From positions 186,001-250,000 of the forward strand of contig NZ_JAEKJB010000001.1 in NCBI RefSeq assembly GCF_016785095.1: a stretch of 64,000 nt of DNA. The letters run 5' to 3'. The translations under genes and the position numbers were made by a program. Each line of letters starts with the position of its first letter. Position 1 is the first letter of the stretch. Positions 36,171-45,594 of the stretch are shown here, one piece after another. Origin of the DNA: Alloalcanivorax marinus (lineage in GTDB: Bacteria; Pseudomonadota; Gammaproteobacteria; Pseudomonadales; Alcanivoracaceae). The notes under the pieces are model-generated. The model had not been told where the DNA came from, did no database searches, and worked only from the letters and a program-made list of their open reading frames with translations.

Positions 36171-38924
36171 ATGCCTCAATCGCTACCATGCCACCTGCTG
36201 GCGCTGGTACTGATCGCTCTATTCACCACAGGCGCCCAGGCCGCTGGTACCGATCCCGCACCGGCCGCCTCCAGCCAGGATTTCCAGATTCCCGCGCAAC
36301 CGCTGGCAAGCGCCATCAGCGCCTTTGCCCGGCAATCCGGCTGGCAGGTATCGGTGCGTTCGGAGCTGGCGACGGGCCGCCAGTCCCACGGCGTGAACGG
36401 CGCCCTGCCACCGGGGGCCGCGCTGTCGCGGCTGTTGGTCGGCACCGGGCTGGATTGGCGCGCCACCGGCCCCAACGCCGCCGTCATCCACCCGGAGGAT
36501 CAGGCCGGCGCCACCCTGGAACCGGTACGGGTACAAGCCACCGCGCCCTCCGACTACACCTACCAAACCGCCGGCTCCAAAAGCGTCATCGATCGCGGTC
36601 ACATCGAACGTTTCCGTGGCACCTCGGTGGGCGATATTTTCCAGGGCACCCCCGGCGTGCTGGTGGGCGAAAACCGCAACAGCGGTGGTCTGGATGTGAA
36701 TATCCGAGGCATGCAGGGCCAGGGCCGGGTGCCGGTGCTGGTCGACGGCGCCCGCCAGGAAACCACCGTTTACCGGGGCTACGCCGGGGTATCGTCACGT
36801 ACCTACATTGACCCGGATCTGATCGCCAGCATCGACATCGACAAGGGTCCGGTGATGGACGCCGGCGCCAGCGGCGCCACCGGCGGCGTGGTCAGCATGC
36901 GCACCATCGACGCCAATGACATCATCAAGCCCGGCAAGGACTGGGGCCTGCGGCTGCGCGGCACCGCCATCGGCAACAGCAGTTCGCCGCCCCCCTCCGG
37001 CACGCCGTCCGGCATCAACGGCACCGGTGCCGTCTACCGCACCGACTGTGCCGTGGCCAGCCTCTGCGAAGGCGAATACGCCCTGCCCGACAGTTTCGGC
37101 TCCGACCAGGGCATGGACCGCCCGGGGCTGTTCGACATGCGCAGTTGGGCCGGCAGCATCGCCGCCGCGCGCCGTTTCGAGAACTTCGATCTGCTCGCCG
37201 CCTATGCCCAGCGCAATCAAGGCAACTACTACTCCGGTGCCCACGGCCCCACCCCCGAGGTACAACTGGATACCCGCGAGCTGCCGTTCTATACCGAAGT
37301 CACCGCGGTACGTGAGGGGGTGTCCCGATTCCGTGGCGAGGAGCGCATCGTCAACAGCAACAATCGCAGCAACACCCTGCTGCTGAAGGGCAACTTCTAT
37401 TTGCCCGCCGACCAGATGTGGAAACTCAGCTACCAGCGCTACGACAGCGAGTACGGCGAGCTGATGCCCTCGCAACTGATCTGGTTCGACCAGATCAAGC
37501 AGACCCGCCCCAGCACCGTCACCGCTCATACCTATACCAGCCGCTACGACTGGGACCCGCTCGACAATGCCTGGCTGGATCTGCAGTTCAACCTCTGGCA
37601 CACGCACACCACAAGCGTTAATCGCAGTTACTCCGAGGACGTCTACCAGAGCTTCACCTCCAATCCCTCGCCGGAACGCTATGACCGCTGGGGAAGCGAT
37701 CTGAACAACGAAAGTCAGTTCGCCTGGTGGGGCGACCACACCGTCAAATACGGACTCACCGCGCAACGGGAAGACATCGATACCGAGGTGCCGGCGGACG
37801 CGGCGGGCAACCCGGATCTCAACACCGCCTATGGCCGCATCGGCGACCGCGACGAACTGGGTGCCTTCCTCAACTGGCAATGGCGCCCGATCCGGCCGCT
37901 CACCCTGGACGCCGGCATTCGCTATACCCGCGTGGAAACCGACGATCACAAGCTGGTGGTGCCGAAGGGGCACACCGAAAAACTCTACGACGACGACGGC
38001 CAGGTGATCGATGAAGTCTACGTGGAAAGCGTGTTCTGCGTGGACAACGACAACGACGGCGCCTGCGACCCGATCCGCTATCGCACCAGGAACAGCGGCA
38101 GCGCGCCGGTGTTCAGCGTCACCTGGGAGCCGTGGATGAACGGTCTGCAGTTCTACGCCCTGCACGCCGAGGCGCTGCGCATGCCGAGTCTGTTCGAGGC
38201 CACCCAGGGCTGGTCGGTGCAACCGGCCCTGGACGTGCCGCTCCAACCCGAGCATGCCACCAACCGGGAAGTGGGCATCAACTTCCTGGGCCGGGACCTG
38301 TTCCTGGGCGGCGACCGGCTCGCCGTCAAACTGGCCCGCTTCGACAACCTGACCGAGGACTACCTGACCCGCACGTCCACCAATACGTGGGAAGACAACC
38401 GCCAGCTGTTCGTGATGCGCAACATCGAAAGCGTCTCGCTACGTGGCGTGGAGCTGACCCTGGAATACGACGCCGGCTTCGCCTACATGAAGCTCGCCGG
38501 TACCAAATACGACCATATCGAAGTGTGCCACTACGGCAGCTACCGGCGCGAACGCTGCAACGACTACGGCGTCGCCAACTCCTACTTCAACAACATGATT
38601 CCGCCGGAATGGCACGCCTCCGCCACCCTGGGCGGCCGGTTGTTCCGGCGCCGCCTGGACCTCGGTACCCGGGTGACCTTCATGGGGCGGCGCACCGAAA
38701 CGCCGGCCTTCAACGACGACACCTCACTCGGCTTTCTCAGCCCGGTGCCGTGGCACGACTACCGCATCGTCGATCTCTACGCCAGTTGGCGACACAACGA
38801 CACCCTGAGCATCGATTTCAACATCGACAACGTCACCGATCAGTACTACCTGGACGCGCTCAGCCTGGGCATGGTCCCGGCGCCGGGACGCACCGCCCGA
38901 CTGGGCATGACCCTCAATTTTTAA
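36171..38924 (+). CDS. TonB-dependent receptor with STN signalling domain (HasR/heme-receptor-like)
   Basis: This 917-residue protein has a signal peptide (LALVLIALFTTGAQA), an STN domain (about 35-105: FQIPAQPLASAISAFARQSG), a plug (about 130-250) with VNIRGMQGQGRVPVLVDGAR and ASGATGGVVSMRTID, and a large barrel ending in LGMTLNF. The plug and long loops resemble heme/hemoglobin receptors of the HasR group. One loop near residue 625 carries DNDNDGACD, an EF-hand-like DxDxDG pattern flanked by cysteines. The FecI/FecR pair just upstream should transduce its signal. The ligand is not certain. Confidence 0.88.
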   Translation: MPQSLPCHLLALVLIALFTTGAQAAGTDPAPAASSQDFQIPAQPLASAISAFARQSGWQVSVRSELATGRQSHGVNGALPPGAALSRLLVGTGLDWRATGPNAAVIHPEDQAGATLEPVRVQATAPSDYTYQTAGSKSVIDRGHIERFRGTSVGDIFQGTPGVLVGENRNSGGLDVNIRGMQGQGRVPVLVDGARQETTVYRGYAGVSSRTYIDPDLIASIDIDKGPVMDAGASGATGGVVSMRTIDANDIIKPGKDWGLRLRGTAIGNSSSPPPSGTPSGINGTGAVYRTDCAVASLCEGEYALPDSFGSDQGMDRPGLFDMRSWAGSIAAARRFENFDLLAAYAQRNQGNYYSGAHGPTPEVQLDTRELPFYTEVTAVREGVSRFRGEERIVNSNNRSNTLLLKGNFYLPADQMWKLSYQRYDSEYGELMPSQLIWFDQIKQTRPSTVTAHTYTSRYDWDPLDNAWLDLQFNLWHTHTTSVNRSYSEDVYQSFTSNPSPERYDRWGSDLNNESQFAWWGDHTVKYGLTAQREDIDTEVPADAAGNPDLNTAYGRIGDRDELGAFLNWQWRPIRPLTLDAGIRYTRVETDDHKLVVPKGHTEKLYDDDGQVIDEVYVESVFCVDNDNDGACDPIRYRTRNSGSAPVFSVTWEPWMNGLQFYALHAEALRMPSLFEATQGWSVQPALDVPLQPEHATNREVGINFLGRDLFLGGDRLAVKLARFDNLTEDYLTRTSTNTWEDNRQLFVMRNIESVSLRGVELTLEYDAGFAYMKLAGTKYDHIEVCHYGSYRRERCNDYGVANSYFNNMIPPEWHASATLGGRLFRRRLDLGTRVTFMGRRTETPAFNDDTSLGFLSPVPWHDYRIVDLYASWRHNDTLSIDFNIDNVTDQYYLDALSLGMVPAPGRTARLGMTLNF

Positions 38925-38952
38925 GCACTCTGAACCCGATGGAGAAAGCATC

Positions 38953-41412
38953 ATGCAATTCCTGAAAACACCGTGCGCCCTGCTGTGCGCGTCACTGCTG
39001 CTGATCGCCTGTGGCGGAGGTGGTGGCGGCGGCGGAGGCGGAGGAGATAGCGATGGCGGCGTGGAGAAACCCACCGCCAACGCCGGCAGCGACCAGACCG
39101 TGGAGATGGGCACCACCGTGACCCTGGACGGTTCCGCCAGCAGCTCGCCGAACAGCGGCGCCGACATCAGCTACACCTGGACGCTGGCGCGCAAACCGAC
39201 CAACAGCGACGCTGAACTGTCCGATGACACCGACGAGCGCCCCACCTTCGTCGCCGACCAGCCCGGCATCTACCAGGCCCAGTTGGTGGTCAACGACGGC
39301 ACCGCCGACAGCGGCCAGGATCAGGTCACCATCACCGCCACCAACCCGGAACCGGTGGCCGTGGCGCGGACACAACATAACGAGCTGGTCGGCACCACGG
39401 TGCTTCTGGACGGCGGCGAGAGCCTGCCGCCCACCGGTGGAGACGCCAGTCTGCTCAGCTACGAGTGGCAGCTCACCGAGACCCCCGACGGCAGCACCGC
39501 CACCCTGGCCGATACCGGTACCGCCCTGACCAGCCTGTACACCGACGTGGCCGGCACCTACACCGCCACGTTGACGGTGCGCTATCAGGCGCAGACCAGC
39601 GAACCGCTCACCGTGACCATCATCGCCGCCGAGGCCAACGCCCGGCCGGTGGCCGATGCCGGCGGCCCCTACACCGTCGAGCGGGGCACCACCCTGACCC
39701 TCGATGGCGGCGCCAGCTCCGACGCCAACGGCAACCCGCTCAGCTATCGCTGGTACCTGTTCACGCCCAACACGGAAAGCGGTGACCGCGTCGCGAGCAT
39801 TCCACGCGGCTCCTCGCTGACCGTGGAGACCGCCCTGCAAGACGCGGACACCGCCACGCCCTCCATTACCCCGGACGTGGTGGGCACCTGGACCGTCTAC
39901 CTGGTGGTCCATGACGGCACCTCCATCAGCGACGTAAGCAGCGCCGACATCGAAGTCACCTTGCCCGCCGGCGCCGCCAACACCCCCCCGGTGGCGACCT
40001 GGTTCCCGAAACCCCATGTCGGCTTCTACACCGGGCGCTACAGCAATGAAGTGGAGCTGGGGGTCACCACCTGGGCCAGCGGCAACTCCTACGACGTGGA
40101 TGGCAACCGCATCAACAGCGCCAACCGGCGCTATCAATGGATCGCCACCCCGGACGGTTACGATGCCCAGGATCTCAGCGGCAGCGGCTCGTTCAGTTTC
40201 ACCCCCAGCGTGGAAGGCGACTACACCGTCCAGATGATCGTCAACGACGGCGAGGCGGACAGCGCCCCCGAACAACGCACCTTCACCGCCCGCACCGGCG
40301 CCAACAGCGCGCCCTCGGCCCACATCGACGTGGATTCCGGCACCGTGCTGGTGGGCACCCCCGGCTGGTTCGACGGTCGCGAAAGCAGCGATCCCAACGA
40401 CGACCGCCTGGAATACATCTGGACCCTGTTCGACAAACCCGACGGCAGCAACGCGGGGCTGACCTACCAGGACGTGACCCTGCAGGACGGCACGGTGCTG
40501 AACAACGCCCGCGCCGGCATCGTCCCCGACCAGCCCGGCATGTACATCGTGATGCTGGCGGTGCGCGATTCCCTGGGCGCCACCAACCGTCCCTCCGCGT
40601 TTCAGTTCGGGCGCCTGCTGGTCAAGTCCGAGAACAACGCGCCCACCGTGAACCTGCCCGGGTTCCGCTCCTCCGGCGTGAACACCAACCCGCTCTACCC
40701 GTACTGGGGCATGGATGAGACCCAGCCGGCCCCCACCGGCATCAGCACCATGATCCTGCCCCAGGTGGTCGACCCGGATTTCGACGACCTCTATTACCTC
40801 TGGACCCTGGACGAGCAGCCCGCGGGCAGTAATCTGGCCGACGCCTATACCTCGGAAAACCTGAGGCTCATCCCCACCGTGCCCGGTGACTACCGCGTGA
40901 CCCTGGTGGTCAGTGACGGCATGGACACCTCGGAGCCGCAATCGCTGACCCTGCGGGTCGTCGACGCGGATGCCTACCCGTCGCTGAAACTCAGCCTCGG
41001 CGGCATCTACACCGGCGCGACCGTGGGCATCGGCGACGTCCCCGAGGACCTGGCCACCCGCGAGATGGGCAACAACAGCACCGTGACCTTGCCCTACCAG
41101 AGTGACGACATCACCACCCAGGGCCTGACGGTGATGTACAAACTGACCGCCTCCGGGGGCGACTACACCATCACCGACCTGGAGGTCAGCACCGCCTACG
41201 GCGGCACCGGCCAGGCCCGGCTGGTGGGGCTCAGCGAGGGCCAGGTGATTCGAGAAGGCGAATCGGTGAATTTCGCTCTGGCCAGCCCGTCGGACTACAG
41301 CATGATCAGTTCCGACGCGGACTTCCGCTGGTCCTTCAACATCAAGGAACGGGACGACTGGTGGTTCGACTATCACTATCAGCGCGAGCAGCTGGTGATT
41401 CCCGGCCTGTGA
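38953..41412 (+). CDS. Large PKD-repeat lipoprotein following the signalling receptor
   Basis: This 819-residue protein has lipoprotein signal LLCASLLLIACGG (Cys20), a run of glycines as linker, then successive PKD/Ig-like repeats visible as ANAGSDQTVEMGTTVTLDGS, ADAGGPYTVERGTTLTLDGG and DVDSGTVLVGTPGWFDGRES, each ending in YTWTL-, YRWYL- or YIWTL-type strands. About six repeats seem present, followed by a distinct C-terminal domain. It lies 28 nt after the receptor, so it is probably a surface or periplasmic partner in ligand capture. That role is inference. Confidence 0.85.
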   Translation: MQFLKTPCALLCASLLLIACGGGGGGGGGGGDSDGGVEKPTANAGSDQTVEMGTTVTLDGSASSSPNSGADISYTWTLARKPTNSDAELSDDTDERPTFVADQPGIYQAQLVVNDGTADSGQDQVTITATNPEPVAVARTQHNELVGTTVLLDGGESLPPTGGDASLLSYEWQLTETPDGSTATLADTGTALTSLYTDVAGTYTATLTVRYQAQTSEPLTVTIIAAEANARPVADAGGPYTVERGTTLTLDGGASSDANGNPLSYRWYLFTPNTESGDRVASIPRGSSLTVETALQDADTATPSITPDVVGTWTVYLVVHDGTSISDVSSADIEVTLPAGAANTPPVATWFPKPHVGFYTGRYSNEVELGVTTWASGNSYDVDGNRINSANRRYQWIATPDGYDAQDLSGSGSFSFTPSVEGDYTVQMIVNDGEADSAPEQRTFTARTGANSAPSAHIDVDSGTVLVGTPGWFDGRESSDPNDDRLEYIWTLFDKPDGSNAGLTYQDVTLQDGTVLNNARAGIVPDQPGMYIVMLAVRDSLGATNRPSAFQFGRLLVKSENNAPTVNLPGFRSSGVNTNPLYPYWGMDETQPAPTGISTMILPQVVDPDFDDLYYLWTLDEQPAGSNLADAYTSENLRLIPTVPGDYRVTLVVSDGMDTSEPQSLTLRVVDADAYPSLKLSLGGIYTGATVGIGDVPEDLATREMGNNSTVTLPYQSDDITTQGLTVMYKLTASGGDYTITDLEVSTAYGGTGQARLVGLSEGQVIREGESVNFALASPSDYSMISSDADFRWSFNIKERDDWWFDYHYQREQLVIPGL

Positions 41413-41429
41413 GACAACCCTGACCAACC

Positions 41430-41461
41430 GGCCCGCCCCGGCCTTCGTTCCGGGGCGGGCC
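41430..41461. terminator. Perfect 12-bp GC hairpin between the PKD lipoprotein and TPR genes
   Basis: GGCCCGCCCCGG and CCGGGGCGGGCC pair completely around an 8-nt loop (CCTTCGTT). No U-run follows, so it may be an attenuator or an mRNA-stabilising 3' structure and not a strict intrinsic terminator. Confidence 0.55.
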
Positions 41462-41478
41462 GACGAGCGGAGAAATCC

Positions 41479-42060
41479 ATGCCCAAGAACATCCGGCCCT
41501 GGCTGCTGGTCCTGGCCCTGACCCTGGCCGACCCGGCCCGGGCCGCCGACCCGCGACACATCCAGGCCCTCAACGACGAAGCCCTGTCCCTGCACGCCGC
41601 CGGTGATTACGAACAAGCCGCGCAACGCTACCGGGAACTGCTCCCCCTGCTGGACGAACATTTCGGACCGGACAGCCTGGAGGCCGCCCGCATTCGCGCC
41701 AGCCTCGCCGACACGCAACTGGCCCGCAAACAGTTCAAGGACGCCGAGGCCAGTTACCGCGACGTGCTCGCCGCGCCGGCCACCGACCAGGCCCCGCTGC
41801 TACGTGCGGATGCCCTCAACGGCCTGGCCTCGGCGCTCTATATGCGACGCCAGTACGGCAAAGCCGAACCCCTCTATCAACAGGCCCGGGAGCTGCTGGA
41901 GGCACAACCCTCGCCACCGCCGGAACGGCTGGCCCTGGTACTGGACAACCTGTCCTCGCTGTATCGCACCCTGCGCCGTGACGCCCAGGCGCAACGGTAT
42001 GACGAGCAAGCCCGCAAGCTGCGCCGCCAGCAAAACAGCGCCGCGAAAGACCATCCCTAG
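41479..42060 (+). CDS. Periplasmic TPR-repeat protein
   Basis: This 193-residue protein has a signal peptide (WLLVLALTLADPARA) and about three tetratricopeptide repeats: LNDEALSLHAAGDYEQAAQRY, RASLADTQLARKQFKDAEASY and LNGLASALYMRRQYGKAEPLY, followed by a fourth degenerate one. TPR domains mediate protein contacts. It sits behind the receptor and PKD lipoprotein and ahead of a FAD monooxygenase; I cannot assign a specific function. Confidence 0.82.
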   Translation: MPKNIRPWLLVLALTLADPARAADPRHIQALNDEALSLHAAGDYEQAAQRYRELLPLLDEHFGPDSLEAARIRASLADTQLARKQFKDAEASYRDVLAAPATDQAPLLRADALNGLASALYMRRQYGKAEPLYQQARELLEAQPSPPPERLALVLDNLSSLYRTLRRDAQAQRYDEQARKLRRQQNSAAKDHP

Positions 42061-42163
42061 GGCCCCGGCGCGCGGATCGGCGGCGACCCTGCCGCAGATC
42101 AAGGCGCCGGCGCTGGCCGGCGCCTACATTCACCGGCTGACCCTGATTCGAGGAGGCGACGGA

Positions 42164-43333
42164 ATGGACGCGGATGTGATCATCGTGGGCGCCGGGCCCG
42201 CCGGGCTGAGTCTGGCCCGGGTACTGGGCAGCGCCGGCCTTCAGGTGCGGGTTCTGGAGAAACAGCCCCGCGCGGCCCTGGAGGAACCGGCCTTCGACGG
42301 TCGCGAGATCGCCCTCACCCACACCTCCCGGCGCCACCTGATCGACTGGGGCATCTGGGAGCATCTGCCCGCCGAGGACATTTCCGATCTGCGCCATGCC
42401 CGGGTGTTCGACGACGGCCTGCGCCGCCACAGCCTGGACATCGACGCACGGCTGGGCGGCCGCGACCAGCTCGGCTGGCTGGTGCCCAACCAATGCCTGC
42501 GCCGCGCCGCCTGGGCGGCGGTCCGGGCCTGCCCCGGGGTGACCGTGCTGGACGGTGTCGAAGTCAGCGACCCGCGCATCGAGCGCGACGCCGCCAGCGT
42601 GGCGCTGGACGACGGCCGGCGTTTGCGCGCTCGCCTGCTGGTGGCCGCCGACAGCCGCTTCTCCGCCACCCGGCGCGCTCTGGGCATCGCCGCCCGGGTC
42701 CGTGATTACGGCAAGAGCATGATGGTGTTCCGGGTACGCCACGAACAACCCCACCATCACCAGGCCTGGGAGTGGTTCGGCCACGGCCAGACCCGCGCCC
42801 TGCTGCCGCTCAACGGCGACCGGGCGTCGGTGGTGCTGACCCTGCCGGCCAACGAGCTGGAGCGCCTGCTGGCCCTGGACGACGACGCCTTCAACCACGA
42901 CATCAGCCAGCGCTACCAGGGCCGCCTGGGCGCCATGACGCGCATCAGCGAGCGCCATGTCTATCCGCTGGTGGGGGTCTACGCCAGCCGTTTCCACGGC
43001 CCCCGCTTCGCCCTGGTGGGCGACGCCGCCGTGGGCATGCACCCGGTCACCGCCCATGGCTTCAACCTGGGCCTGAGCAGCGTGGCGCATCTGGCCGCGC
43101 GCCTGATTCCGGCGCACCGGGCGGGCCGCGATCCCGGCGCCGCCGAGTTGCTGGAAAGCTACCACCGCGCCCACCGACGCGGCAGCCTGCCGCTGTTCAA
43201 CGCCACCCACCTGGTGGTGTCGTTGTACACCGACGACCGGGCCCCGGCCCGCCTGTTGCGCGGCGCCGCCCTGAAAGCCGCCAATACCCTGACCCCGTTC
43301 AAACGGCTGATCGCCCGCCAGGTCACCGGCTGA
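42164..43333 (+). CDS. UbiH/COQ6-family FAD-dependent hydroxylase (UbiM-like)
   Basis: This 389-residue flavoprotein monooxygenase has FAD motif DVIIVGAGPAGLSLARVLG, a DG-type middle motif, and GPRFALVGDAAVGMHPVTAHGFNLGL, which carries the GD motif of ubiquinone hydroxylases. UbiH/F/I/M enzymes hydroxylate the ubiquinone ring. I suspect UbiM, a broad-specificity form, from the HPVTAHGFNLGL stretch and the isolated location. Start at 42164 with AGGAGG 7 nt upstream; the open frame before it overlaps the TPR gene in another frame. Confidence 0.8.
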   Translation: MDADVIIVGAGPAGLSLARVLGSAGLQVRVLEKQPRAALEEPAFDGREIALTHTSRRHLIDWGIWEHLPAEDISDLRHARVFDDGLRRHSLDIDARLGGRDQLGWLVPNQCLRRAAWAAVRACPGVTVLDGVEVSDPRIERDAASVALDDGRRLRARLLVAADSRFSATRRALGIAARVRDYGKSMMVFRVRHEQPHHHQAWEWFGHGQTRALLPLNGDRASVVLTLPANELERLLALDDDAFNHDISQRYQGRLGAMTRISERHVYPLVGVYASRFHGPRFALVGDAAVGMHPVTAHGFNLGLSSVAHLAARLIPAHRAGRDPGAAELLESYHRAHRRGSLPLFNATHLVVSLYTDDRAPARLLRGAALKAANTLTPFKRLIARQVTG

Positions 43334-43417
43334 CCCCTGGCGCTCGGCGCCGGGGCGGCCTACCATGCGCGGCGACCACGCCCGTACCGTCCTGACCGCC
43401 GGATTAATGCCGTACCG

Positions 43418-44119
43418 ATGTCCAGCCTCCGTTCCTCGCCCTGGCGCCACGCGCTGTCCCTGACCACACCGGTAATGCTGGGCTATGTGCCCCTGGGCAT
43501 TGCCTTCGGCGTGCTCTGCGTGCAGATGGGCCACGCCTGGTGGCTGGCGCCGCTGATGTCGGTGGCGATCTACTCCGGCGCCAGCCAGTTCCTGTTGTTG
43601 AGCCTGCTGGCGGCGGGCGCCTCGCTGACCGAGATCGGCGTGGCCATCTTTCTGCTCAGCGCCCGACACCTGTTCTATGGCCTTTCCCTGGTGGGCCGGT
43701 TCCGGGGCAGCGGCGCGCGCAAACCCTATCTGGTGTATGCGCTCACCGATGAAACCTACTCGCTGCTCAGCTCCCGGGAGGAAACCCGCGACCCGGCGGT
43801 GGCCTTCCGTATCAGCCTGCTCAACCAGGGCTGGTGGTTGCTGGGCTCCCTGCTGGGCGCCCTGGCCGGCAGCCTGCTGTCGTTCGACAGCACCGGCATG
43901 GAGTTCGCGCTCACCGCTTTGTTCATCGTGCTGACCCTGGAACTGATGGCCACGGTAAGACGTGTCACGCCCTTTGCCATTGGCCTGGGCTGCGGCCTTG
44001 GCGCCCTGTTTCTACTGCCCCAGCGGCACATGCTTCTGGCCGCCATCGGCGCCGCCTGCCTGGTGCTGTTGCTGGATTACCGCCGCCGCGCGCCGCGCGT
44101 CCTGGAGCAGCGCCCATGA
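43418..44119 (+). CDS. azlC: AzlC family branched-chain amino acid exporter subunit
   Basis: This 233-residue membrane protein has the AzlC signature PLGIAFGVLCVQMGHAWWLAP, YSGASQFLLLSLLAAGAS and LSARHLFYGLSLVGRF. AzlC with AzlD exports branched-chain amino acids or analogues. The stop overlaps the azlD start by 4 nt. It has no visible tie to the iron genes around it. Confidence 0.9.
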   Translation: MSSLRSSPWRHALSLTTPVMLGYVPLGIAFGVLCVQMGHAWWLAPLMSVAIYSGASQFLLLSLLAAGASLTEIGVAIFLLSARHLFYGLSLVGRFRGSGARKPYLVYALTDETYSLLSSREETRDPAVAFRISLLNQGWWLLGSLLGALAGSLLSFDSTGMEFALTALFIVLTLELMATVRRVTPFAIGLGCGLGALFLLPQRHMLLAAIGAACLVLLLDYRRRAPRVLEQRP

Positions 44120-44445
44120 GCACCGATACGGTTTTAGTGGCGGTGGCGATCGGCGCGCTGGCCAGCCTCGCCTCCCGGGCGCTGCCGTTCCTGGCCCTGT
44201 CACGGCACCACGACCATCCATTGCTGGCCTGGCTGGGCCGTTATCTGCCCGCCGCCATCATGGTGATTCTGGTGGTCTATTCCCTGGCCGACCTGCGACC
44301 GCTGCAACTCCATGATCCGAAGGGCGCGCCGCTGCTGCTGGCCTGCGCGCTGGTGGTGGCTCTGCACCTGTGGCGTCGCAACGTGCTGATCTCCATCGTG
44401 GTCGGTACCGGCGCTTATATGGCCATGGTGCAATACGGCACCTGA
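44116..44445 (+). CDS. azlD: AzlD domain-containing small membrane subunit
   Basis: This 109-residue protein has about four hydrophobic segments (VAVAIGALASLASRALPFLAL, YLPAAIMVILVVYSLADL, LLLACALVVALHLW, LISIVVGTGAYMAMV) and the AzlD length. It forms the exporter with AzlC. Confidence 0.88.
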   Translation: MSTDTVLVAVAIGALASLASRALPFLALSRHHDHPLLAWLGRYLPAAIMVILVVYSLADLRPLQLHDPKGAPLLLACALVVALHLWRRNVLISIVVGTGAYMAMVQYGT

Positions 44446-44482
44446 CCGCCCGCTTGTGCCCCGGCGGCCCCATCCTTATAGT

Positions 44483-44497
44483 TGATAACCATTCTCA
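44483..44497. promoter_or_regulatory. Fur box upstream of the PchR-like regulator
   Basis: TGATAACCATTCTCA agrees with TGATAATnATTATCA at 12 of 14 informative positions. It lies 27 nt before the ATG of the AraC-family gene, so iron should repress that regulator. Confidence 0.75.
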
Positions 44498-44523
44498 ACA
44501 CCACCGATCATCCGGAGCCCTGC

Positions 44524-45477
44524 ATGACGGCGATGCCCGCCCCTCGACGCTTCACCCTGTCCGACTATCAGCGTTTCGGTGAACGCCACGGCTTCGAATA
44601 CCTTTGGCACGACCTGGAGGGCGACGACGACCCGTGCCTGGCGGAAGGCATGATGGAGGAAGTGACGGTGGCCGGCGGCCTGACGCTGGTGATCTCCGAC
44701 GTGCTCAACCATCGACGTTATGGCGCCCGCTCCCTGATGGCCCCCGGTTTTACCTCGATCCTGCTGCTTGAGGGCCACGCCGAGGCCCGTTTGGGCGGTC
44801 GCGCCAAGCGGCTGACTCTCAATGACAACGACGCCATCACCGTCAGCCATGGCGACACCGAGGCGATGAGCGGTGAGCATCAGGCCGGCCTGCGCCTGCG
44901 CAGCGTATCGCTGCTGGCCCGGGAATCCACGCTCAGCAACCAGGCAGCGCCGGCGCCCCTGCGCCAGCGACTGGCCCGTGGCGGCTTCAGCCTGAACGGC
45001 TGGCGCGCCGATGGTCACCTTCGCGTGTTGGCGGAGAGCCTGTTCCAACCCCGCTGGGACGGCGGCCTCGGCCGCCTCTGGCAGGAAGGCGTGGCCCTGC
45101 AGATACTGGCCCAGGCGTTGTCCGTGGGAGACGATGCCACGCCGCCGCCAGCCCGGCTGAGCGAGCGCGACCGGCGCGCCCTGGCCCGTGTCCGGGAGGC
45201 ACTGCACCAGCAACCGGAACACGACCACACCCTGGATGCCCTGGCGCGGCTGGCCTGTATGAGCAGCAGCACCCTGCGCCGCAAGTTCCGGTGCGCCTAT
45301 GGGCAAAGCGTGTTCGATTACCTGCGCGACCGGCGCCTGGAGCGGGCCAGTCACGGCCTGCGCCGGGAAGGCTGGAGCGTGGAACAGGCGGCGGAACGCG
45401 CCGGCTACCGCCACGCCAATAACTTCGCCGCCGCCTTCAAACGGCGTTTCGGCATGGTCCCCAGCCGCTGGCGCTAG
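44524..45477 (+). CDS. AraC-family regulator, PchR-like
   Basis: This 317-residue protein has an N-terminal sensing domain (LTLVISDVLNHRRYG ... GFTSILLLEGHAEARLGG) like that of the siderophore-responsive activator PchR, and a C-terminal AraC helix-turn-helix pair (LDALARLACMSSSTLRRKFRCAYGQSVFDYLRDRRLERA and AERAGYRHANNFAAAFKRRFG). With a Fur box upstream it is probably an iron-starvation regulator that senses a siderophore. Likely targets are the receptors or the MFS pump in this region; this is inference. Confidence 0.85.
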   Translation: MTAMPAPRRFTLSDYQRFGERHGFEYLWHDLEGDDDPCLAEGMMEEVTVAGGLTLVISDVLNHRRYGARSLMAPGFTSILLLEGHAEARLGGRAKRLTLNDNDAITVSHGDTEAMSGEHQAGLRLRSVSLLARESTLSNQAAPAPLRQRLARGGFSLNGWRADGHLRVLAESLFQPRWDGGLGRLWQEGVALQILAQALSVGDDATPPPARLSERDRRALARVREALHQQPEHDHTLDALARLACMSSSTLRRKFRCAYGQSVFDYLRDRRLERASHGLRREGWSVEQAAERAGYRHANNFAAAFKRRFGMVPSRWR

Positions 45478-45495
45478 GGCCTGTTCACAGGCCCT
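45476..45495. terminator. Hairpin overlapping the stop codon of the PchR-like gene
   Basis: AGGGCCTGT and ACAGGCCCT are exact inverted copies separated by TC, followed by AAAA and no T-run. It starts within the TAG stop codon. It could act as a terminator. Confidence 0.45.
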
Positions 45496-45594
45496 AAAAC
45501 GCGCGCCGCGCAGCGATTAGCGAACACCGGCCAGCGGCGGCGGCGATGGCCGACGGCGACAATATGGGGCCATTTTCAGCCTGGACCCACGCCC

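Noticed and set aside
38992-41718. A 908-codon open frame on the minus strand opposite the PKD lipoprotein
   Set aside because: It is antisense to a gene with a clear lipobox and PKD repeats, its translation is low-complexity (Gly, Val, His, Arg rich), and it arises from GC-rich third positions.
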